DNA of 64,000 nt from Nonomuraea wenchangensis. Lineage in GTDB: Bacteria > Actinomycetota > Actinomycetes > Streptosporangiales > Streptosporangiaceae. How positions within the stretch are numbered: the first letter of the stretch is position 1; every line of letters begins with the position of its first letter. The notes beneath the pieces are model-generated. The model ran no database searches. It saw nothing but the letters and a program-made list of their open reading frames with translations, and had not been told where the DNA came from. Made by a program: the position numbers and the translations under genes. The DNA is taken from assembly GCF_900111685.1 (NCBI RefSeq), contig NZ_FOHX01000016.1, positions 62,001-126,000 on the forward strand, written 5' to 3'. Below are positions 45,823-55,631 of the stretch, piece after piece.

Positions 45823-47297
45823 AGGGCGGACTTCAGGCGGCCGAGCAAGGAGCGCTCGGCATCAGCGGCGGGCATCGTCACCGGCCCAGGCGCCGGGATG
45901 GTGACCGGCTCGGGCTGCTTCGGTGCGGGCCAGTAGCGGTCCGGCGGCTCGTGCCGTACGCCGTGCGTGGCCGCGATGACCGCGTCCAGGTCGGCGGGGC
46001 CGGCGCCGGGCTCGGTGAGCAGGACCGCGCGCCCCAGCGCCGACGTACGCTCCAGCCGGGCCGTCCGCCCGTCCGGCAGGTCAACGACGAGCACGCCCGC
46101 CAGGTCCTTCTGCGCCGACTCGATCATGCGCTCCAACGTCGCCCGGTGCAGCGGCACGTCCACGGGCCCCCGGTAGCGGAACGGGCACGGCGCGGGTGTC
46201 GGCGCGGCCTCGTCGATGAGCCGGATGCGTTCGTCGTGCGCGAACAGGTCGCGCAGCAGCCGCAGCTCGAAGCACGGGTCGCCGAGCACCGAACGCCGCC
46301 CGTCCCGCAGCAGCGACCACGGCCCGACCAGCGTCACCACGACGTCCTGCAGCTTGCCGCCGAGCGCCGCCGCGACCGCCTGCCGCACCACCGTCCCGGA
46401 GGTGTCGGTGACGTCGAGCACGACCTCCACGTACGGCACCAGCCACCGCCGTCCGGGATCCTTGCGCAGGTCCCTGCGCAGCGGGATGCGGTGCGCCAGG
46501 TAGGGCTCGACCGCCCGCACCGCCTGCTCCCTGTCGCGGTGCTGCGCCGGCAGCCCCAGGTGGACGGCCTGCGCCTCCAGGTCGGGGACGAACACGACGC
46601 CGTGCATGGCCAGCCGGTAGGCGAACTCGGTGTCCTCGCCGCGCGCCACGGTCGGGTCGAGACCGCCCACGGCGTGGAAGACCTCCCGCGACAGGGCGAA
46701 CGTCGGCCCCGTACACACGTGGTACGGGTTGCGGCTCGCGCGCAGCCCGTCCGTCTTGGCGATCGTCGCCTCGGTGGAGCTGGAGACGGCCTCCTCCAGC
46801 GCGAACACCTCGTCCAGGCGCCGGGCCTGGAAGACCTGCCGGGGCGTGACGGCCGGCGGCTCGACGAACTTCTTCATCCCGATCGTGACCAGGTAGTCGG
46901 TCACATGGTGCCAGCGGGCCAGCGCCTCGATGTGCTCGCGGCAGGCCACCATGTCCGAGTCGAGCCGCTGGATGATCTCGCCGTCGGCGGCCTTGGCGCC
47001 GGTGTTGACGGCGTTGGAGATGCCCCAGCCGTCCCGCACCCGTACGACGCGCGTGTTGACCGGCCGCAGCTCGGGCAGGCGGATGGGCGGCTCGCTGCCG
47101 TCGTCGACGACGAGGACCTCCATCAGCCGGTCCGGGTACGTCTGCGCCGCCAGCGCCGCCAGCGTCAGGTCGAGCTTGTCCTGCCCGCCGTGCGCCGGTA
47201 TCACCACGCTCACGGAAAGGGCGGGTGACCAGGCGCCCAGCGGCGGCGCCTCGATCGGCGAATAGTCGTTCTGCCTCAGAGCAGGACGCGCGTTCAT
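45810..47297 (-). CDS. Glycosyltransferase family 2, 495 aa
   Basis: GT-A enzyme paralogous to the preceding plus-strand gene. SVSVVIPAHGGQDKLDLTLA, VLVVDDGSEPPIRLP, the acidic motif QRLDSDMVACREH and GEDTEFAYRLAMHG mark the catalytic domain (about 25-265). A middle region (about 285-440) parallels that of the 44143 protein, but the coiled-coil tail is replaced by a Pro-rich linker and LLGRLKSALRPN. ATG at 47297. It is divergent from thrC (178-bp gap), so this three-gene glycosyltransferase block interrupts the hom-thrC order. Confidence 0.88.
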   Translation of the reverse strand: MNARPALRQNDYSPIEAPPLGAWSPALSVSVVIPAHGGQDKLDLTLAALAAQTYPDRLMEVLVVDDGSEPPIRLPELRPVNTRVVRVRDGWGISNAVNTGAKAADGEIIQRLDSDMVACREHIEALARWHHVTDYLVTIGMKKFVEPPAVTPRQVFQARRLDEVFALEEAVSSSTEATIAKTDGLRASRNPYHVCTGPTFALSREVFHAVGGLDPTVARGEDTEFAYRLAMHGVVFVPDLEAQAVHLGLPAQHRDREQAVRAVEPYLAHRIPLRRDLRKDPGRRWLVPYVEVVLDVTDTSGTVVRQAVAAALGGKLQDVVVTLVGPWSLLRDGRRSVLGDPCFELRLLRDLFAHDERIRLIDEAAPTPAPCPFRYRGPVDVPLHRATLERMIESAQKDLAGVLVVDLPDGRTARLERTSALGRAVLLTEPGAGPADLDAVIAATHGVRHEPPDRYWPAPKQPEPVTIPAPGPVTMPAADAERSLLGRLKSALRPN

Positions 47298-47475
47298 GGT
47301 CGTGACCCCCTGCCGAGACCTTATCGGGAGATGCTGAGAATTTCCTCAATAGCACCGTTGTCCAACCCATACGTCCGACCCGTGTCCGAGCTGTGTCCGA
47401 CTCATGGACGCGAATCGGCTGCGGTCGCCCGCACCCCGTACACTCTGTGACCAACACCGCAGGTAGGGAGTCATC
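47298..47475. promoter_or_regulatory. Divergent promoter region, thrC and glycosyltransferase
   Basis: GTCCGA occurs three times between about 47,370 and 47,400, and TACACT (near 47439) could be the -10 box of thrC. GGGAG lies before the thrC ATG. No hairpin terminator or leader peptide was seen. Confidence 0.4.
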
Positions 47476-48534
<1,059 letters not shown>

Positions 48535-48565
48535 CGGGGGCGGGGAGTGAGGATCTGATGCGTGA

Positions 48566-49471
48566 ATGAGGACCGTTGACATCCGCGTGCCCGCCACCTC
48601 GGCGAACCTCGGCCCGGGTTTCGACGCGCTCGGCCTCGCGCTGAGCCTGTACGACGAGGTCGAGGCCGGCCTCACCGGCGAGCGCGGCGTCGAGGTCAGC
48701 GTGAGCGGCGAGGGCGCGGGTGAGGTCGACCTCGGCGAGCGCCACCTGGTCGTACGCGCCATGCGCGAGGCGTTCGGCCGCATGGGGGTCGCGCAGCCCG
48801 CGGGCATCCGCCTGCGCTGCCGCAACCGCATCCCGCACGCCCGCGGCCTCGGCTCGTCGTCGGCCGCCGTGTGCGCCGGACTGCTCGCCGCCCGCGCGCT
48901 CGCGGAGGTCGAGTGGCCGGACGACGAGGTGTTCGCGCTGGCCACCGAGATGGAGGGCCACCCCGACAACGTGGCGCCGTGCCTGGCGGGCGGTCTCACC
49001 GTCGCCTGGTCCGACCACGCGGGGGCGCCGCATATGGTGAAACTGGCTCCCGACCAGCGGGTCCGTCCCGTCGTCCTGGTTCCGTCCGCGCGGCTGGCGA
49101 CGGAGACCGCCCGGGGGCTGCTGCCGAAGGACGTGCCCCACAAGGACGCCTCCTTCAACGCCGGCCGGGCCGCGTTGCTGATAGCCGCGCTGACCCAGCG
49201 GCCCGAGACGGGGCTCCTGCTCGCCGCCACGGAAGATCGGCTCCATCAGCATTACCGCGCGCCTGCGATGCCGCAGAGCGCGGCTCTGGTAGAACGTCTG
49301 CGTGCAGTGGGCGTGCCCGCGGTCGTTTCGGGAGCGGGTCCCACGGTTCTTGCGTTTTCGACATCGGATACGCAGGATTTGATCGCGCCAGAAGTGGGTA
49401 ATGACTGGCACATCCAGCAAATGGACGTCGACCCGGTTGGTGCGAACGTTCAGTTCCCCGAGACACGCTGA
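48566..49471 (+). CDS. thrB: Homoserine kinase, 301 aa
   Basis: GHMP-family kinase phosphorylating homoserine. ATSANLGPGFDALGLALSLY at the N-terminus and the ATP loop PHARGLGSSSAAVCAG (about residues 90-105) identify it; EGHPDNVAPCLAGGL is the third conserved block. ATG at 48566 gives the standard MRTVDIRVPATSANLG. It closes the threonine genes and is followed by the long leader of rho. Confidence 0.95.
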   Translation: MRTVDIRVPATSANLGPGFDALGLALSLYDEVEAGLTGERGVEVSVSGEGAGEVDLGERHLVVRAMREAFGRMGVAQPAGIRLRCRNRIPHARGLGSSSAAVCAGLLAARALAEVEWPDDEVFALATEMEGHPDNVAPCLAGGLTVAWSDHAGAPHMVKLAPDQRVRPVVLVPSARLATETARGLLPKDVPHKDASFNAGRAALLIAALTQRPETGLLLAATEDRLHQHYRAPAMPQSAALVERLRAVGVPAVVSGAGPTVLAFSTSDTQDLIAPEVGNDWHIQQMDVDPVGANVQFPETR

Positions 49472-49927
49472 TGCCTCTTTAGACCTTCAGGGAATAGCCG
49501 TGTGCGCTGGTGATGTTAGGCTGATAGCCGCACCAGATGCCCCCTTGGTGGGTGCGTGCTTGTCAGCCACACATCGCTGCATCATGCTTCACGTCGCGAG
49601 GCGTGGGCAGCGCGGCTGTCTCCCCGGAATTAGTCGCCTCCGGTTGGCCCACACCCGGTTGGCCCGAACCGAGGCGTCGACGACGGGGATCTGCGCATTC
49701 GAATCCAATCGACATCTGGCTGGCGACAGCAATCTGGGGGGTGTCAGGCACGCGCCACGGCCCAGCGGCGGCGTGACCAACCCCTCTCCAAGAGTGGCGG
49801 CCGTCTCCAGCGACAGCCGAAGATCGCAAAGTGCACCCCGACCCGGTCTGTCCCGCCGGATCGCAAGCACCTCCGGGACGCCCGGCAGAACAAAACCGGC
49901 GCCCGACCCCTGGGAAGGACCTTTTAG
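49472..49927 (+). promoter_or_regulatory. Long untranslated leader of rho
   Basis: No convincing gene in 456 bp. TTAGGCT near 49,527 may be a -10 box, leaving about 390 nt of leader before the TTG start. The leader is C-rich in its second half with few G-rich hairpins, as expected of a Rho loading site; many bacterial rho genes are controlled by termination in their own leader. A 79-codon frame inside (49537-49776) is probably noise. Confidence 0.5.
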
Positions 49928-51997
49928 TTGAGCGACACCACCGAACTCCTCTCCGACGCACCAGGCGCTGAGCCCGCGTCCGGCGACACCCCCACTCGCG
50001 CCGCGGCCAAGCCTCGTGCGCGTCGCTCCGGCACCGGCCTGTCCGCCAAGGTGCTGCCCGAGCTGCAGAAGATCGCAGCTGAGCTGGGCATCAGCGGGAC
50101 GGGGCGCATGCGGAAGAGCCAGCTGATCGCGGCCATCCAGGAGAAGCAGGGTGGCGGCACGGGCGACGCCGCGCCGGCCCCCGCGGCCGCCGCGGAGGCG
50201 CCCGCACCCGTGGCCGAGGCGGCCCCCGCGGCCGAGCGGCCCACCCGGGCACGCAGGGAACGTTCCCGCGCCAAGACCGCCGTCGAGGAGCCCGCGCCGC
50301 AGCCGGCGCCGCAGCCCGTGGCCGCCGCGCCGGAGCCCGTGGCCCAGGCGCCCGAGCCCGTGGCCGCGCCCGCCGCAGCCGCCGAGCCCGTCGTCGAGCA
50401 GGCCCAGGCCGCCGACGCCGGCCAGGGCGAGCAGCGCGCCGAGCGCGGCGAGAGCCGCAGGGAGCGCCGCAGCCGTGGCGAGCGCCGTGAGCGCGGCGAG
50501 CGGTCCTCCGACCGTTCCGCAGACCGTTCCGCCGAGCGGTCCTCCGACCGTTCGTCCGACCGCGGTGAGCGCGGTGACCGGGGCGAGCGCGGTGACCGCG
50601 GCGAGGGTGGCCGCACCGACGGTCGCACGGACGGCCGGGCCGACGGTCGCGCCGCCGACGCGGGCAGCCGCGGCGAGCAGCGGGGCGAGCAGCGGGGCGA
50701 CCAGCGCGGTGACCAGCGCGACCAGCGCGGTGACCAGCGGGGCGGCGGCGCCGACGACGACGAGCGCGGTGGCCGCGGCCGCCGTGGCCGCTTCAGGGAG
50801 CGCAACCGTGGCCGTGGCCGCGAGCGCTTCGAGGCGGGCGAGCCCGTCATCGGCGACGACGACGTGCTCATCCCGATCGCCGGCATCCTCGACATCCTCG
50901 ACAACTACGCCTTCGTCAGGACCAGCGGCTACCTTCCGGGCAGCAACGACGTCTACGTCTCGCTCGCCCAGATCCGCCGCAACGGCCTGCGCAAGGGCGA
51001 CGTCATCACCGGCGCGGTCCGCCAGCCCCGCGAGGGCGAGCGGCGCGAGAAGTTCAACGCCCTGGTCCGCCTCGACACCGTCAACGGCATGGACCCGGAC
51101 CAGGCCCGCAACCGGCCCGACTTCAACAAGCTGACGCCGCTCTACCCGCAGGAGCGCCTGCGCCTGGAGACCGAGCCCAACATCCTCACCACGAGGATCA
51201 TCGACCTCGTCTCCCCGATCGGCAAGGGCCAGCGCGGCCTCATCGTCTCTCCGCCCAAGGCCGGCAAGACGATGGTGCTGCAGGCCATCGCCAACGCGAT
51301 CACCCGCAACAACCCCGAGTGCCACCTGATGGTCGTGCTCGTGGACGAGCGGCCGGAAGAGGTCACCGACATGCAGCGGTCGGTGAAGGGCGAGGTCATC
51401 CACTCGACCTTCGACCGTCCTGCCGAGGACCACACCACGGTCGCCGAGCTCGCCATCGAGCGCGCCAAGCGCCTGGTGGAGCTGGGCCACGACGTGGTCG
51501 TCCTGCTCGACTCGATCACCCGGCTCGGCCGCGCCTACAACCTGGCGGCCCCGGCGTCCGGGCGCATCCTGTCGGGTGGTGTCGACTCCACGGCCCTCTA
51601 CCCGCCCAAGCGTTTCTTCGGCGCCGCCCGCAACATCGAGAACGGCGGCTCGCTGACGATCCTCGCCACGGCCCTGGTCGAGACCGGGTCCAAGATGGAC
51701 GAGGTCATCTTCGAGGAGTTCAAGGGCACCGGCAACATGGAGCTCAAGCTCAACCGGTCCCTGGCCGACAAGCGCATCTTCCCCGCGGTGGACGTCGACG
51801 CGTCCGGCACCCGTAAGGAAGAGATCCTCATGGCCAGGGAAGAGCTCCAGATCGTCTGGAAGCTGCGCCGGGTGCTGCACGCGCTCGACATGCAGCAGGC
51901 GCTGGAGCTGCTCCTGGAGAAGATGAAGGAGACCAAGTCCAACGCGGAATTCCTGCTCCAGGTCCAGAAGACCACGGTGAGCAGCGACCGCGACTAG
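49928..51997 (+). CDS. rho: Transcription termination factor Rho, 689 aa
   Basis: Hexameric RNA helicase that ends transcription. Rho_N domain at about 38-75 (LSAKVLPELQKIAAELGI), then an insertion of about 230 residues: Ala/Pro/Glu-rich (80-170) and Arg/Asp/Gly repeats (172-300). The cold-shock RNA-binding domain starts near 310 (GILDILDNYAFVRTSGY), Walker A PPKAGKTM near 441, Walker B VVVLLDSITRLGR, and Q/R loops follow. Such insertions are typical of actinobacterial Rho and add RNA binding. TTG start with AAGGA upstream. A strong hairpin follows the stop. Confidence 0.95.
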   Translation: MSDTTELLSDAPGAEPASGDTPTRAAAKPRARRSGTGLSAKVLPELQKIAAELGISGTGRMRKSQLIAAIQEKQGGGTGDAAPAPAAAAEAPAPVAEAAPAAERPTRARRERSRAKTAVEEPAPQPAPQPVAAAPEPVAQAPEPVAAPAAAAEPVVEQAQAADAGQGEQRAERGESRRERRSRGERRERGERSSDRSADRSAERSSDRSSDRGERGDRGERGDRGEGGRTDGRTDGRADGRAADAGSRGEQRGEQRGDQRGDQRDQRGDQRGGGADDDERGGRGRRGRFRERNRGRGRERFEAGEPVIGDDDVLIPIAGILDILDNYAFVRTSGYLPGSNDVYVSLAQIRRNGLRKGDVITGAVRQPREGERREKFNALVRLDTVNGMDPDQARNRPDFNKLTPLYPQERLRLETEPNILTTRIIDLVSPIGKGQRGLIVSPPKAGKTMVLQAIANAITRNNPECHLMVVLVDERPEEVTDMQRSVKGEVIHSTFDRPAEDHTTVAELAIERAKRLVELGHDVVVLLDSITRLGRAYNLAAPASGRILSGGVDSTALYPPKRFFGAARNIENGGSLTILATALVETGSKMDEVIFEEFKGTGNMELKLNRSLADKRIFPAVDVDASGTRKEEILMAREELQIVWKLRRVLHALDMQQALELLLEKMKETKSNAEFLLQVQKTTVSSDRD
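50500..50745 (+). repeat. Arg/Asp-rich short tandem repeats within rho
   Basis: In-frame repeats: about eight copies of RSxD/E (Arg-Ser-Ser-Asp, Arg-Ser-Ala-Glu) run into RGERGD units; from about 50,680 come 12-nt units coding GEQR or GDQR (GEQRGEQRGDQRGDQR). Near-identical nucleotide copies indicate slippage-prone expansion. Confidence 0.75.
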
Positions 51998-52010
51998 CGG
52001 CACGACGGCG

Positions 52011-52041
52011 AAGGGCGGCAGGTGACTCACCTGCCGCCCTT
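52011..52041 (+). terminator. Intrinsic terminator after rho
   Basis: AAGGGCGGCAGGTGA (52011-52025) and its exact complement (52027-52041) give a 15-bp stem around one base, then TTTCC. It lies 13 bp after the rho stop. Confidence 0.8.
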
Positions 52042-52146
52042 TCCGCGTTCGAGGGGCGTCCCCGGGGCCGATACGGGGGTTAGCCCCACCCTGGAACGCG
52101 AGTCACCTCCATTCCCGCGCGAGGCCGGGCAGTGCAGGCTTGCGTC

Positions 52147-53406
52147 ATGCGATCCGTGGCGTTGAAGGACCGGGTGCCCTGGGGGCCCAAAGGGCCGCTG
52201 GGGGTGCTGGCCGACCCCATGACGTGGCGGGCCGCGGCGTACCTGTTGGTCAGCGGGGTTGTCGGGATCGGCTGGTTCATGGTGTTGTCGTTCGCGGTGC
52301 CGGCCTCGCTCGCCCTGGCGGTGGTGTGGGTGGGCGTGCCGCTCGCCATGGCGACCGTGCTCATGTGGCGCGGCGGGGCGATGCTGGAGCGGCGGGTGCT
52401 GCGGGCGGCGTTCGGGGTGCGCATCGCGGACCCGTACCGGCGGCGGCCGGAGGGCGGGGTGGGGGCGCACATCCAGTGGCTCGTCACCGACCCCGCGACC
52501 TGGAAGGACCTGGGCTACCTGCTCATGCTGGTGCCGCTCGGCGCGGTCGAGACGGTGGTGTCGTTCGGGCTGTGGCTGACGACGGCGGGGCTGCTCCTCG
52601 CGCCGGTCATGTTGCAGGTGAGCCGGGCCGAAGGTGATGCCTACCTGGTGGAGGACGAGGTCGCCGCCTGGTTGTGCGTGCCCGCCGGGCTCGTGCTGCT
52701 CGTGCTGACCGCCTACCTCGCCCGCGCGATGGGCTGGCTGCACGGGACACTCGCGACCGTCCTGCTCGGCGCCCCCGAGGAGGAGCGGCTGCGGGCCAGC
52801 CGCGCCCGCGGGGTGGACGCGGCCGAGGCCGAACGGCGCAGGATCGAACGCGACCTGCACGACGGCGCGCAGCAGCGGCTGCTGTCGGTCGCGGTGGACC
52901 TCGGGCGGGCGCAGGCCAAGTTCGACACCGACCCCGAGACGGCGCGCGACCTCATCGTCCAGGCCCACGCCGGCACCAAGGCCGCCATCGCCGAGCTGCG
53001 CGACCTCGCGAGGGGCATCCATCCGGCCATCCTCAGCGACCGCGGGCTCGACGCCGCGCTGTCCGGCCTGGCCGCGCGGGCCCCCGTCCGGGTGGACGTC
53101 ACGGTCGAGCTGACCGAACGGCCGCCCGCCGCGGTGGAGAGCATCGCGTACTTCATCGTCGCCGAGGCGCTGGCCAACATGGCCAAGCACGCGGTCGCCA
53201 CGGAGGCGTCGGTGTCGGTGTTCAGGGAACGGGCCGCCGTGGTCGTGGACGTGTGGGACAACGGCGTCGGCGGCGCCCTCGTCACCCCCGGCGGCGGGCT
53301 CGCGGGACTGGCGGACCGGGCGGCCACCATCGACGGCGTGCTCGTCGTGCACAGCCCCGTCGGCGGCCCCACGATCGTGCGCGCGGAGCTGCCCTGCGAG
53401 TGGTAA
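52147..53406 (+). CDS. Sensor histidine kinase (HisKA_3), 419 aa
   Basis: Membrane sensor kinase. A cytoplasmic start is followed by helices near 30-75 and 120-205 with short loops, then HisKA_3 with His238 in RRRIERDLHDGAQQRLL and an HATPase domain with N-box AEALANMAKHA and DNGVGGA. There is no large outer domain, so it may sense membrane state. ATG at 52147 has CAGGCT six bases upstream and no ribosome site, suggesting a leaderless start. The response regulator follows after 9 bp. Confidence 0.92.
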   Translation: MRSVALKDRVPWGPKGPLGVLADPMTWRAAAYLLVSGVVGIGWFMVLSFAVPASLALAVVWVGVPLAMATVLMWRGGAMLERRVLRAAFGVRIADPYRRRPEGGVGAHIQWLVTDPATWKDLGYLLMLVPLGAVETVVSFGLWLTTAGLLLAPVMLQVSRAEGDAYLVEDEVAAWLCVPAGLVLLVLTAYLARAMGWLHGTLATVLLGAPEEERLRASRARGVDAAEAERRRIERDLHDGAQQRLLSVAVDLGRAQAKFDTDPETARDLIVQAHAGTKAAIAELRDLARGIHPAILSDRGLDAALSGLAARAPVRVDVTVELTERPPAAVESIAYFIVAEALANMAKHAVATEASVSVFRERAAVVVDVWDNGVGGALVTPGGGLAGLADRAATIDGVLVVHSPVGGPTIVRAELPCEW

Positions 53407-53415
53407 GCATGGGCC

Positions 53416-54051
53416 ATGCGCGTGGTCATCGCCGAGGACTCCGTACTCCTGCGTGAAGGGCTCGCCCGGCTGCTGGCCGACGGCGGCATCGACACGGTCG
53501 CGGCCGTCGGCGACGGCCCGGCGCTGGAGGCCGCCGTGCGCGCACACCGGCCCGACCTGGCCATCGTCGACGTACGCATGCCGCCCACGCACACCGACGA
53601 GGGCCTGCGGGCGGCGCTGCGGGTGCGCGCCGAGCGCCCCGACTTCCCGATCCTCGTCCTGTCCCAGTACGTCGAGGAGCGCTACGCGGGCGACCTCATC
53701 GGCCGGGCCGTCGGCTACCTGCTGAAGGAGCGGGTGGCCGACGTGACCGAGTTCCTGGAGGCGGTGCGGCAGGTGGCGGCGGGCGGCACCGTCATCGACC
53801 CCGAGGTCGTGGTGCAGCTCCTCAGCAGGCAGCGCCGCGGCGCGCCGCTCGACTCGCTCTCCCCGCGCGAGCGCGAGGTGCTGGCCCTCATGGCGGAGGG
53901 CCGCTCCAACACCGCCATCGCCGCGCGGCTGGTCGTCACCGAGGGCGCGGTCGAGAAGCACATCTCCGGCATCTTCGCCAAGCTGGCCCTCGGGCCGGCG
54001 CCCGAGGACCATCGGCGGGTGCTCGCCGTGCTCACCTACCTCGGCCGGTGA
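53416..54051 (+). CDS. LuxR/NarL-family response regulator, 211 aa
   Basis: Partner of the preceding kinase. Receiver domain (about 1-120) with acidic pocket AEDS and phospho-acceptor Asp52 in LAIVDVRMPP, Lys in YLLKERV; a LuxR helix-turn-helix (about 145-205) reads LSPREREVLALMAEG and EGAVEKHISGIFAKL. ATG at 53416 gives MRVVIAEDS. Targets are unknown; the convergent secreted-protein gene ends 25 bp away and the pair is inserted between rho and rpmE. Confidence 0.93.
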   Translation: MRVVIAEDSVLLREGLARLLADGGIDTVAAVGDGPALEAAVRAHRPDLAIVDVRMPPTHTDEGLRAALRVRAERPDFPILVLSQYVEERYAGDLIGRAVGYLLKERVADVTEFLEAVRQVAAGGTVIDPEVVVQLLSRQRRGAPLDSLSPREREVLALMAEGRSNTAIAARLVVTEGAVEKHISGIFAKLALGPAPEDHRRVLAVLTYLGR

Positions 54052-54076
54052 GCCAGCAGGTGAATCAGCAGGTGAG

Positions 54077-55111
54077 TCAGCGGACGTCCACGAACTCCTG
54101 CGGCGACAGCGACGCGCTGGTCGTCTTCGTGCCGGGCACCCTGACGCGGTAGTAGCCGTCCTTGCGGGCCGTGTACGTCTTGGCGTACCTGCCGGTCGAG
54201 GTGGTCTTCGCGAAACCGAGCAGCTTGTACGTCTTGGTCCCCTTGACCTTGAAGTACATCTCGACGATCTTGCGCGGGTACGCCTTCGAGCCGCGGTAGA
54301 CCTTCCCCGACACCTTGACCTTCTTGCCCGCCGCGACCTTGGCCGGGGCCGAGATCGTCACCCTCGACCGCGCCTTCTTGGAGGCGCCGTTGACCGGCTC
54401 GGCGACGGTGAAGCCGGCCACGCCCTTGAGCGTCTGGCCGCCCTTGTGCGCGTAGACCTCCAGCGTCCAGTCGCCCGGCGCGGTGTCGTCGGAGAAGTAG
54501 GTGGTGCCGCGGTACTTGCCGTCCGACTCCCTGGCGAGGTCGCCCAGGTCGTAGAACTCGCCGCCGCCCGCGCTGACCAGCTTGGCCGACACCTTGGACG
54601 CGTCCTTCACGCTCGCCTCGACCGTGACCTTCACGTCCTTGCCGGTGACCAGCCTCACCGGATCGGGGGTGATCTTCGCGGCGGTGATGCCCTGCTTGCC
54701 GGCCACCCGTACGACGAAGGGCGTGTTGCTCGTGCCGCCGTCGCGGGCGACGGCGACGTTGAGCTTCCACTCGCCCGCCGGGTCGTCCGCGGCGATCCGC
54801 CATCTGCCGGTGATCCGTTGCGTGTCCGCCGTGTCGCCGGGGCGGAAGTCGAACGTCACCGTACGTACGGCCCTGCCCGGCGCCTCGATGCCGCCCGTCA
54901 CGCCCGTGACCTGGGCCGGGTTCTTGAGGTTGAGCGTCACAGTGCCCTCGACCTCGTTCTGCAGCGGGACGGAGGCGCTGGCGGACGCCTCTCCCGTGAA
55001 GTCGCCGGCGGCCCTGCGGCCGGTCGCGTCGGCGACGCTCGTGCCGGTGCCTCCCAGGAGAACGGCGGCCCCCATGGCGGTCGCGAGCAGCGACCTCAGC
55101 CTTCTTCTCAT
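54077..55111 (-). CDS. Secreted Ig-like repeat protein, 344 aa
   Basis: A signal peptide (RRRLRSLLATAMGAAVLLGG, cleavage likely after SVADA) exports this protein. The mature part is all-beta: three Ig-like segments, about 40-135 (FDFRPGDTADTQRITGRWRI), 140-240 (VRLVTGKDVKVTVEASVKD) and 250-340 (APAKVAAGKKVKVSGKVYRG then STGRYAKTYTARKDGYYRVR). The last resembles the Ig-like modules found at the ends of many actinobacterial exoproteins. No enzymatic motif or sortase signal. Function unknown; perhaps a wall or matrix protein. Confidence 0.8.
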   Translation of the reverse strand: MRRRLRSLLATAMGAAVLLGGTGTSVADATGRRAAGDFTGEASASASVPLQNEVEGTVTLNLKNPAQVTGVTGGIEAPGRAVRTVTFDFRPGDTADTQRITGRWRIAADDPAGEWKLNVAVARDGGTSNTPFVVRVAGKQGITAAKITPDPVRLVTGKDVKVTVEASVKDASKVSAKLVSAGGGEFYDLGDLARESDGKYRGTTYFSDDTAPGDWTLEVYAHKGGQTLKGVAGFTVAEPVNGASKKARSRVTISAPAKVAAGKKVKVSGKVYRGSKAYPRKIVEMYFKVKGTKTYKLLGFAKTTSTGRYAKTYTARKDGYYRVRVPGTKTTSASLSPQEFVDVR

Positions 55112-55309
55112 CCGGAGTTCCTAACAAGAGTGAGGGATGGTGCAAAGGAGCCTATTGCGGCGGCGCGCGGAGTGCGGGGGAGGTGCGCGGGAATGCACGA
55201 TGGCCTGGGATGGTTGCACGATCTGGCACACTGGTAGCTGACCATTTTGCGGTTCCGGTTCACGCCATGCCTAGCGGCGACCCGGCGGCCGCAGCCCGAG
55301 AGGACAGCG

Positions 55310-55528
55310 ATGAAGAGCGACATCCACCCCGATTACCACGTGACGCAGGTCTCCTGCTCCTGCGGTAACACCTTCACCACCCGCAGCACCGCCAAGAACG
55401 GCGTGATCCACGCCGACGTGTGCTCGGCCTGCCACCCGTTCTACACGGGCAAGCAGAAGATCCTGGACACCGGCGGCCGGGTGGCGCGCTTCGAGAAGCG
55501 CTTCGGCAAGAAGGCCGCGGGCAAGTAG
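55310..55528 (+). CDS. rpmE: 50S ribosomal protein L31, zinc-binding form, 72 aa
   Basis: Bridges the 50S and 30S ribosomal subunits. MKSDIHPDYHVTQVSCSCGNTFTTRST and CSACHPFYTGKQ show the zinc-binding form (Cys-x-Cys and Cys-x-x-Cys; the first string is quoted in part only), which is replaced by a Cys-less paralogue under zinc starvation in actinomycetes. ATG at 55310 follows GAGAGGA. It precedes prfA by 103 bp, the usual order. Confidence 0.95.
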   Translation: MKSDIHPDYHVTQVSCSCGNTFTTRSTAKNGVIHADVCSACHPFYTGKQKILDTGGRVARFEKRFGKKAAGK

Positions 55529-55631
55529 CTCACCACACGCCGGCCCGGCCGCACACCCGCGTGCGCCGGGTCGGCGTTGTCGGTAAGCGACACCACGCCC
55601 TCAGCCGATTCCCACACCTCAAGGACCCACG

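Noticed and set aside
43067..47297. Integrated mobile element carrying glycosyltransferases
   Set aside because: No transposase, integrase, terminal repeat or target duplication is visible; only synteny suggests transfer.
49537..49776. 79-codon frame in the rho leader
   Set aside because: No ribosome site, odd composition and no recognisable family; better seen as untranslated leader. A short regulatory frame cannot be wholly excluded.
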